The notes under the pieces: model-generated | What the model was told of the DNA's origin: nothing | The model's database searches: none | Seen by the model: the letters and a program-made list of their open reading frames with translations, nothing else | Shown: positions 23,709 to 29,491 of the stretch, piece by piece | Numbering within the stretch: the stretch's first letter is position 1 | How the letters are laid out: every line of letters starts with the position of its first letter | Translations under genes and position numbers: made by a program | Assembly: GCA_937868205.1 (NCBI GenBank) | Contig: CALMMC010000006.1 | Span: 1 to 29,491, forward strand | Direction of reading: 5' to 3' | DNA from: JAAZPG01 sp012797375 | GTDB taxonomy: Bacteria; Acidobacteriota; Aminicenantia; Aminicenantales; UBA4085 | DNA length: 29,491 nucleotides

Positions 23709-24377
23709 ATGATCGAGTTCAGTCACGTTTGGAAGCAGTATCATAAACCGGACTGGGCTCTCTCCGACGTTTCCTTCGCCGTCGCGGCCGGGGAGATGGT
23801 CTTCATCACCGGGCCGAGCGGATCGGGGAAATCGACGATCCTCCGGCTGATGACCCGGGAGTGCCCGCCCACCGACGGGCGCATCCTGATCGAAGGGATG
23901 GACATCCGCCGCATCCCCTCCGCCAAGATCTACGTCCTGCGCCGGACGATGGGCGTGGTCTTCCAAGATTTCCGGCTGCTCGCCGAGCGCCGGGTCTTCG
24001 ACAACGTCGCCGTCCCCCTCCGCGTCCTCGGCCTGCCGTCCAAGGACGTCAAGCGCAAGGTTTTCCTCGCTCTCCGCATGGTCGGGCTCCACCATCGGAT
24101 CTGGAATACGCCGGCCGGCCTGTCCTACGGGGAGCAACAGCGGGTGGCCATCGCCCGGGCGGTCGTCAACAATCCCCGCCTTCTTTTGGCCGACGAGCCC
24201 ACGGGAAACCTGGATCCCGACCTCGCCTCGGAAATCATCGCCTTGTTCCGGGAAATCAACCGCCAGGGCACGACCGTCGTCATCTGCACGCATGACCGGG
24301 AAATCGTCCGCAAGTTCGCCGGCCGCGTTCTGGCCCTCCGGGAAGGACGGATGCGGGAGCGGGGGACGGCGCCGTGA
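23709..24377 (+). CDS. ftsE: Cell-division ATP-binding protein FtsE
   Basis: 222 residues. ABC ATPase: Walker A GPSGSGKST at 35-43, Q-loop VVFQDFRLL, signature LSYGEQQR (138-145), Walker B LLLADEPTGNLD and switch His in VVICTHD. FtsE pairs with FtsX at the division site to switch on peptidoglycan hydrolases. The signature has Tyr where most FtsE have Gly (LSGGEQQR), a small change. Its GTGA junction with ftsX confirms the pair. MacB/LolD-type ATPases look alike, but the neighbouring FtsX decides. Confidence 0.95.
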   Translation: MIEFSHVWKQYHKPDWALSDVSFAVAAGEMVFITGPSGSGKSTILRLMTRECPPTDGRILIEGMDIRRIPSAKIYVLRRTMGVVFQDFRLLAERRVFDNVAVPLRVLGLPSKDVKRKVFLALRMVGLHHRIWNTPAGLSYGEQQRVAIARAVVNNPRLLLADEPTGNLDPDLASEIIALFREINRQGTTVVICTHDREIVRKFAGRVLALREGRMRERGTAP

Positions 24378-25273
24378 ACGGGCGGAAGATCGGGCGGGCG
24401 TTCCGGGACGCCGGGGGGCATCTGCGCCGGGGCAAGACCCGCCACGCCGTCTCTTTCGCCGTCCTCGTCCTCTCTTTTCTGATGGCCGGCCTCTTTCTCT
24501 CTCTTTCGAACAACCTCCGGAGCCGGGCCCGGATCCTCTCCCGGGATGTCGCCGTCGTCGTCTACCTCAGTCCGTCGGCCACGGCCGCCGAGCGGCGGAC
24601 GATCGAGGACCGGGTCCGCCTGTCGCCCCTCGTCGCCTCGGTTCGGACCGTCACCCCGGAGGAAGCGGGCGACCGGTTTCTCAAGGAATTCCCCGATCTT
24701 CGGGACGTCCTGGAAAATCTCGGCCGCAATCCCCTCCCGGCCTCGATCGAGGCGATCCTGCGCGATCCGGCCGGTCCGGACGCGCCCATCGACCGGATGA
24801 TCGACGGTCTCCGGCGGCTTCCCGGGGTGGAGGACATCCAGTTCAACCGCCGCTGGTCGGACCGCGTCCGGGCCCTCGGGCGGTTGAGCGACGCCGTCGG
24901 GGTCGTCGTCGGCGGCCTTCTCATCCTGATGTCCATCGCCGTCGTCTCCGGGGCGGTCCGCCTCAACATCCTGAGCCGGCACGAGGAAATCTCCATCCTT
25001 CACCTCGTCGGGGCGACGAACGGCTACATCCGGGGCCCCTTTCTCCTCGAGGGCCTGATCCTGGGAGTGGCCGGGGGGACGGTCGCGGCCGGACTGGTCC
25101 TGCTCGCGGCTCGTCTCTTTCCGCTCTATCTCGGCCATTCCCTGGGCGCTCTCCAGGATCTCATCGGCTTCGAGCCGCTCTCCCTCCTCCAAGCCGCCGG
25201 CCTCGTCGCCGGCGGGGGCTTGGCCGGTCTTCTCGGCAGCCTGGCCGCCCTGGGCCGCGTTTTCCGCTCTTGA
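24374..25273 (+). CDS. ftsX: Cell-division membrane protein FtsX
   Basis: 299 residues starting at GTG 24374, overlapping ftsE by four bases. Four membrane segments near 26-46, 172-195, 222-248 and 272-295, with a large periplasmic domain between the first two (VAVVVYLSPSATAAERRTIEDR is the typical ECD start). ILSRHEEISILHLVGATNGYIR is the conserved cytoplasmic loop that contacts FtsE. It carries the signal to periplasmic wall hydrolases; no M23 peptidase or EnvC-like gene follows within the window. Confidence 0.94.
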   Translation: MNGRKIGRAFRDAGGHLRRGKTRHAVSFAVLVLSFLMAGLFLSLSNNLRSRARILSRDVAVVVYLSPSATAAERRTIEDRVRLSPLVASVRTVTPEEAGDRFLKEFPDLRDVLENLGRNPLPASIEAILRDPAGPDAPIDRMIDGLRRLPGVEDIQFNRRWSDRVRALGRLSDAVGVVVGGLLILMSIAVVSGAVRLNILSRHEEISILHLVGATNGYIRGPFLLEGLILGVAGGTVAAGLVLLAARLFPLYLGHSLGALQDLIGFEPLSLLQAAGLVAGGGLAGLLGSLAALGRVFRS

Positions 25274-25419
25274 TCCTCGCCCCGGCCCGATCAACGAATT
25301 AACTTCCGTGAACGGCTTGCCGCGGGGCAGACAGAAACAACGACTGTTGGGCAGCCGAGTCCGCCGGCCGAACTCCGCCCTTTTATCTCCACGCGATGCG
25401 TCATAGAGCCGCCGGTTCA

Positions 25420-25449
25420 TTGACATCTTCCCCGCCGGTGACCTAAAAT
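25420..25449 (+). promoter_or_regulatory. Promoter for the RodZ-like gene, probably leaderless
   Basis: Perfect TTGACA (25420-25425), 18-base spacer, TAAAAT (25444-25449). ATG 25458 starts only eight bases after the -10 box, which puts the transcript start within one or two bases of the start codon. The 146 bases between ftsX and this site hold no gene I can see. Confidence 0.65.
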
Positions 25450-25457
25450 CTCAACAC

Positions 25458-26252
25458 ATGGCCACCCTGGGACAAGAATTGCGGACAGAGCGGGAGAAGC
25501 ATTCGCTCTCCCTCAAGGACATCTCCGACCGGACGAAAGTCGGGCTCCGCTACCTCGTCGCCCTCGAGGAGGACCGCTGGGAGGAAATGCCCCAGAAGTT
25601 CTTCATCCGGAGCATCATCAAGGCCCACGCCCAAGCCATGGGCGTCGATCCCGAGCCCTTCCTGGCCCGCTATGAGGAACAAGAGAAGGCCCGCTTGGAA
25701 TCCCCCGGGAACGAGGGCGAATCTCCAAAACGAAAGAAGCGCGGCGCGGAGGCCGGGGGAACGCGCCGAATTCTCGTCCCCGCCCTCGCGGTCCTGCTCG
25801 TCCTCGGCGCGGCCGCGGCCGGATATCTGCTTTTCCTGAAGCCCGGGGAAAAATCCGCTCCGCCGGTTTCTTCGACGGAGATTCCGGCCCCGCAGACCGA
25901 GGCCGCCCTGCCCGAGCCGGCCGCGGCCAAGGAACCCGAGCCCGTCCCGGCCGAAACGGGCCTCCGTCTCGAACTCCGTTTCAACGCCGACTCCTGGATG
26001 CACGTCTCGGCCGACGGCGTCGTCGTCATGGACGGGATCAAGCCGGCCGGATCGACGGCCTCGCTCCGGGCGGAAAGGGAATTCATCCTCCAGACGGGCA
26101 ATGCCGGCGGCTTCGACTTCACCTTGAACGGACGCCAGGGGCGGCCCCTGGGAGGAAGCGGCGTCGTCCTGACGGATATCCGCATCACCCGCGAGAATTC
26201 GACCACATTCCTCCGGGAGGAGAATCCGCCGGCCGGCGGCGCCGTCCGCTGA
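25458..26252 (+). CDS. RodZ-like helix-turn-helix membrane protein
   Basis: 264 residues. Residues 1-72 are a Cro-like HTH (LRTEREKHSLSLKDISDRTKVG, then YLVALEEDRW), 105-127 a single membrane span, 130-165 a Pro/Ala/Glu-rich periplasmic linker, and about 168-250 a DUF4115-type beta domain (LELRFNADSWMHVSADG). This is the RodZ architecture; RodZ links MreB filaments to the wall machinery. It follows ftsEX, fitting an envelope role. mreB is not in the window, so the symbol is left open. Confidence 0.85.
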   Translation: MATLGQELRTEREKHSLSLKDISDRTKVGLRYLVALEEDRWEEMPQKFFIRSIIKAHAQAMGVDPEPFLARYEEQEKARLESPGNEGESPKRKKRGAEAGGTRRILVPALAVLLVLGAAAAGYLLFLKPGEKSAPPVSSTEIPAPQTEAALPEPAAAKEPEPVPAETGLRLELRFNADSWMHVSADGVVVMDGIKPAGSTASLRAEREFILQTGNAGGFDFTLNGRQGRPLGGSGVVLTDIRITRENSTTFLREENPPAGGAVR

Positions 26253-26257
26253 CGCCC

Positions 26258-28435
26258 ATGGACGAAAACCAGGGCCGGCGGCAGAAGAAGGGCACCCGGG
26301 TCGTCGTCTCGGTCATCCTCCTTCTCGTCATCCTCTTCTTCGTCATCGACGTCTTCCTCCGCGGTTCGGCCGAATTCTCCCCGGGCAAGGTCACCTCCAT
26401 TCTCCTGGCCGCCCTCCAGTTCATCGTCCTTCTGCTGGCCTTGATCCTGTTCTTCGTTCTCGGCCGGTATTTGGTCAAGCTTTACCTCGAGCGCAAGCAA
26501 AAGGTCGTCGGCTCCCATTTCAAGACCAAGCTCGTCATCTTCTTCACCGCCCTCTCCTTCATCCCCACGCTTCTCCTCTTCATCTTCACCAGCCGGATCA
26601 TCAACAACAGCATCGAGCAGTGGTTCCGCCTCGATATCACCCGCCTGGTCAAGGACACCCGGGCCGTGGCCGATGGATTCTACGCGACGACGTCGGACGA
26701 GACCTTTCATTTCGCCCAGCAGCTCGCCCGGGAAATCCAGCGGTCCGAGCTGGCCGACCCCGCCCGGCGGCCGCGCTTGGAGGATTTCGTCAAGGGGAAG
26801 CTGAACGAATACCGGCTGGACGAAATCAGCCTCTTTCTCGGGGGGGAGGAGCTGTTTTCCCTTCTCAATCCGAATCTTCCCCTCCAGGACTATCGGGACC
26901 TCAACGCCGACGAGGTCCGCAAGGCCCATCTCGGCTTGGACCTCAACGACATCACCCCGATGGGGGCGGGCGAGTTCGTCCGGCGAGGGGTGTCGTTCAT
27001 CGACCCGAAGATGGGAGCGGTCCTGGTGACGGCCGGCAAATTCCTTCCCCAGAACCTAACGCAGAAAATGAACTCGATCATGGCCCTCGACGAACGCTAC
27101 CGCATGCGGGGGACCCAGCGGGATCTGACGAAGACGCTCTACACCCTGACCTTGATCTTCGTCACCCTGATCATCGTCTTCACGGCCATTTGGATCGGCT
27201 TTCATATCGCCAAGAGCATCACCGTTCCCATCGAAAAACTGGCCTACGCGACCAAGGAAGTCTCGCGCGGAAACTTGTCGATCAAGATCGAGGATCCCGC
27301 CTCCGACGAAATCGGGACCCTCATCGACTCCTTCAACCAGATGACCGCCGACCTGCGGAAGGGCGAGGCGGAGGTCGCGGCCAAAACGGCCGAAGTGGCC
27401 GCCCGCCAGCGGACGATCGAAATCGTCCTGAATGCGATTTCGACCGGGGTCATCGCCCTGGACGCCCGAGGCATCGTGGCGACCATCAACCCGGCCGCCC
27501 GGGAGATGCTGGACCTGCCGGAAAAAAACGCGACCGGGCGCCCCTACCGGGATCTCCTCGCCTCCGAGCGCTACCAGGCGCTGCGGGCGGCCATCGAGAC
27601 GGCGTTCGTCAACCGGGCCAGGATCAGCGACCGCGAGATCCCGATGACCATGGGCGTGCAGACGAAGACCCTGTCGCTGAACCTGACGCCTCTTCGCAAG
27701 CCGGAGGAGGACTTCTCCGGCTTGATCGTGGCCGTGGACGACCTGACCCAGCTCATCACGGCCCAGAAGATCGCCGCCTGGAAGGAAGTGGCCCAGCGGG
27801 TCGCCCATGAAATCAAGAATCCCTTGACGCCGATCCAGCTCAACGCCGAGCGCATCATCCGCAATATCCACAAGGGCGATCCGTCGGGCGGCGAGGTCGT
27901 CGCCGAAGGCGCCCGGGTGATCATCCAGGAAGCCCAGACGATCAAGGCTCTGGTGGACGAGTTCTCGGATTTCGCCCGGCTGCCCAAGATCCATCTCCAG
28001 CCGGCCTCCCTTGGCGACATCATCCGGCAGGTCGCCAATCTCTTCCGGGGGATCTACGCCGATATCGTCTTCGAGATCCGGATCGCCCCGGATGTCCCGG
28101 CCGAGATCCGGCTCGACGCCGAGCAGATCAAGCGGGTGTTCATCAATCTCATCGACAACGCCATTGACGCGATGAATAAAAAAGGTACAATCACTCTTCA
28201 AGCGGATTACGACCGCGATTCCCGCCGCGTCCGGGCGACAGTCACGGACACGGGGCCGGGAATCTCCGTCGAGGACCCGGAAAAGATCTTCCTGCCGACT
28301 TTTTCGACGAAGAAAAAAGGCCGGGGCCTCGGCCTGGCCATCGTCAGCCAAATCATCCGCGAGCATGACGGCCTCATCCGCGCCGAAAACAACCGGCCGA
28401 TGGGAGCGAAATTCACGATCGAGCTGCCTGCATGA
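26258..28435 (+). CDS. NtrY-like sensor histidine kinase
   Basis: 725 residues. Three membrane spans near 14-34, 46-67 and 91-111, an extracytoplasmic sensor region (about 112-297), a fourth span (298-320), HAMP (320-373), PAS (about 385-495, ISTGVIALDARGIVATINPAA), HisKA with His517 in VAHEIKNPLTP, and HATPase with NLIDNAIDAM, DTGPGIS and GRGLGLAIV. This layout is that of NtrY. The stop overlaps the response-regulator start (ATGA, 28432-28435), so the two form a pair. The signal is unknown; nitrogen is one known role for NtrYX, but nothing nearby is nitrogen-related. It begins five bases after the RodZ-like gene. Confidence 0.9.
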   Translation: MDENQGRRQKKGTRVVVSVILLLVILFFVIDVFLRGSAEFSPGKVTSILLAALQFIVLLLALILFFVLGRYLVKLYLERKQKVVGSHFKTKLVIFFTALSFIPTLLLFIFTSRIINNSIEQWFRLDITRLVKDTRAVADGFYATTSDETFHFAQQLAREIQRSELADPARRPRLEDFVKGKLNEYRLDEISLFLGGEELFSLLNPNLPLQDYRDLNADEVRKAHLGLDLNDITPMGAGEFVRRGVSFIDPKMGAVLVTAGKFLPQNLTQKMNSIMALDERYRMRGTQRDLTKTLYTLTLIFVTLIIVFTAIWIGFHIAKSITVPIEKLAYATKEVSRGNLSIKIEDPASDEIGTLIDSFNQMTADLRKGEAEVAAKTAEVAARQRTIEIVLNAISTGVIALDARGIVATINPAAREMLDLPEKNATGRPYRDLLASERYQALRAAIETAFVNRARISDREIPMTMGVQTKTLSLNLTPLRKPEEDFSGLIVAVDDLTQLITAQKIAAWKEVAQRVAHEIKNPLTPIQLNAERIIRNIHKGDPSGGEVVAEGARVIIQEAQTIKALVDEFSDFARLPKIHLQPASLGDIIRQVANLFRGIYADIVFEIRIAPDVPAEIRLDAEQIKRVFINLIDNAIDAMNKKGTITLQADYDRDSRRVRATVTDTGPGISVEDPEKIFLPTFSTKKKGRGLGLAIVSQIIREHDGLIRAENNRPMGAKFTIELPA

Positions 28436-29294
28436 GTCAAGAACGCGTTCTGGTCATCGACGACGAGTCGGCCATCCGGTCCTCTCTCCGGGGAATCCTG
28501 GAGGATGAAGGGTATGCCGTCCGGACCGCCGCCTCCGGAGAGGAGGGATTGGCGGCCCTGTCCAAGGAAAGCTTCGGCCTGGTCATTCTCGATATCTGGC
28601 TGCCCGAGATGAACGGCCTCGACGTGCTGGCCGAGATCCAGCGCCACGAGGACCGTCCGGCGGTGGTGGTCATCTCCGGCCACGGGACCGTGGAAACGGC
28701 GGTCAAGGCCGTCAAGATGGGCGCCTTCGATTTCCTCGAAAAGCCTCTGTCCCTGGAAAAAGTCGTGCTGACCGTCCGCAACTCCCTCCTCCGGGCCCGG
28801 CTGGAGGAGGAGAACGTCCGCCTGCGCGAGCGTCTGGCCGGACGCAATTGCCTGGTCGGCAAAAGCCCCGCCCTTCAGAACCTCCGGGCCAAGATCCGGG
28901 CGGCGGCCCCGACGGACGGCCGGATCCTCATCTCCGGCGAAAACGGAACGGGCAAGGAGCTGGCCGCCCGCCTCATTCATCAGCGCAGCCCGCGGCGGGA
29001 TCGGCGGTTCGTGGAAGTCAACTGCGCCGCCCTCCCCGAAACCCTGATCGACGCGGAGCTTTTCGGGTGCCTCAAGGGCCACGGCCCCGACCCGGCCAAG
29101 GAAAAAAAGGGAAAGATCGTCCAGGCCGGAGGCGGGACGCTTTTCCTGGAAGGCATCGAGACCCTGACCCTCCGGACCCAGGCGGCTCTCAACCTGGCCC
29201 TGGCGAAGGGATCCTTCGAGCCGCTCGGCGGCTCCGAGCCGGTTCCGTTCGACGCCCGGGTCATCGCCTCGACCAAGGCCAGCCTGGGCGACCT
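28432..29294 (+). CDS. NtrC/NtrX-like response regulator with degenerate AAA+ domain, 3' truncated
   Basis: 287 codons are genomic; sequence after 29294 is adapter and the last residues of the open frame are false. Residues 4-118 are a receiver domain (VIDDESA, phospho-acceptor Asp54 in LILDIWLP, Lys104 in EKP). Residues about 140-287 begin a sigma54-type AAA+ domain: Walker A GENGTGKE (169-176), FVEVNCAALPETLIDAELFG. Where GAFTGA should follow, residues 216-221 read GHGPDP, and Walker B GGTLFLDEI is GGTLFLEGI. Both changes suggest it does not drive sigma54 in the usual way. The DNA-binding end is missing. Paired with the upstream kinase. Confidence 0.88.
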
Positions 29295-29360
29295 CTGTCT
29301 CTTATACACATCTCCGAGCCCACGCGACTCCTGAGCACCTCGTATGCCGTCTTCTGCTTG
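29295..29360 (-). other. Nextera i7 adapter, reverse complement (non-genomic)
   Basis: Mosaic end at 29295-29313, read-2 stretch 29314-29328 (one mismatch at 29325), index TCCTGAGC at 29329-29336 and P7 at 29337-29360 (one mismatch at 29338). Same index as at the left end. False protein tails such as LLYTSPSPRDS and SLIHISEPTR arise here. Confidence 0.97.
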
Positions 29361-29491
29361 CAAAAAAAAACATTAGAAACACGTACTTCCAATCGAACCT
29401 TCCCTACATGTATACGCTCCCATTACACCACATCCCTCAGGATCCCGCATGCACCATAATAGTTACCCATGCTGCTGGATCGCAATTCGCC
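29361..29491. other. Low-quality read tail (non-genomic)
   Basis: A run of nine A follows the end of the P7 adapter, then about 120 bases of balanced, featureless sequence unlike the GC-rich contig. This is what a sequencer records after reading past a short fragment. No gene should be called here. Confidence 0.85.

Noticed and set aside
27056..28366. 436-codon minus-strand frame over the histidine kinase
   Set aside because: Shadow of the kinase; no motif and extreme acidic/Gly composition typical of reverse frames here.
28980..29363. 127-codon minus-strand frame at the right edge
   Set aside because: Its first 23 codons lie in adapter and give the known DVYKRQ artefact; the rest is the antisense of the regulator.

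Overview
This window is one assembled, high-GC bacterial contig whose two ends are sequencing-library adapter rather than genome. Bases 1-57 are an Illumina Nextera i7 adapter. Bases 29295-29360 are its reverse complement with two mismatches, and 29361-29491 is a low-quality read tail. Genomic sequence therefore runs from 58 to 29294, and the first and last genes (purB, response regulator) are cut by the assembly, not by biology.

The gene content points to a diderm anaerobe or microaerophile with GC-rich codon use (GCC, ATC, CTC, CGG favoured). It has outer-membrane barrels and porin-like proteins, B12-dependent ribonucleotide reductase, flavin-dependent thymidylate synthase, a rubrerythrin-rubredoxin-NADH:rubredoxin oxidoreductase set and many Fe-S enzymes. 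Candidate phylum Aminicenantes (Acidobacteria-related) would fit, but this is a guess from content, not from a tree.

Layout. 58-4434 (+): purine operon purB-purS-purQ-purL-[SH3-SH3-purN], tightly overlapped. 4482-5050 (-): a small unknown protein coupled to a GIY-YIG nuclease. 5190-6428 (+): tyrS. 6474-9167 (-): tandem-domain ThyX and an AmrS-type radical SAM enzyme. 9264-12923 (-): Fe-S operon nfu-nifS-nifU-nadA-nth behind a near-consensus promoter. 13212-15305 (-): nrdJ with its own promoter and a palindrome at the expected transcription start. 15439-16398 (-): SH3b/outer-membrane barrel protein. 16499-21953 (-): rubrerythrin, rubredoxin, NADH:rubredoxin oxidoreductase, porin, purA and alr, read in that order. 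22166-22990 (-): mutM, divergent from 23133-23677 (+), two small membrane proteins. 23709-29294 (+): ftsE-ftsX, a RodZ-like HTH membrane protein, an NtrY-like histidine kinase and an NtrC/NtrX-like response regulator.

The most interesting points are these. The cysteine-desulfurase homologue has lost the PLP lysine and several other pocket residues but kept its sulfur-carrying cysteine. It sits directly upstream of a NifU scaffold with an unusual nine-cysteine tail. The purN gene is fused in frame to two SH3 domains through a C8 tract, and removing one C would restore a canonical ATGA stop/start overlap. The double ThyX has two signature motifs that are degenerate in complementary ways. The response regulator's AAA+ domain lacks GAFTGA and has an altered Walker B. 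No tRNA, rRNA, CRISPR array, insertion sequence or prophage gene was seen.
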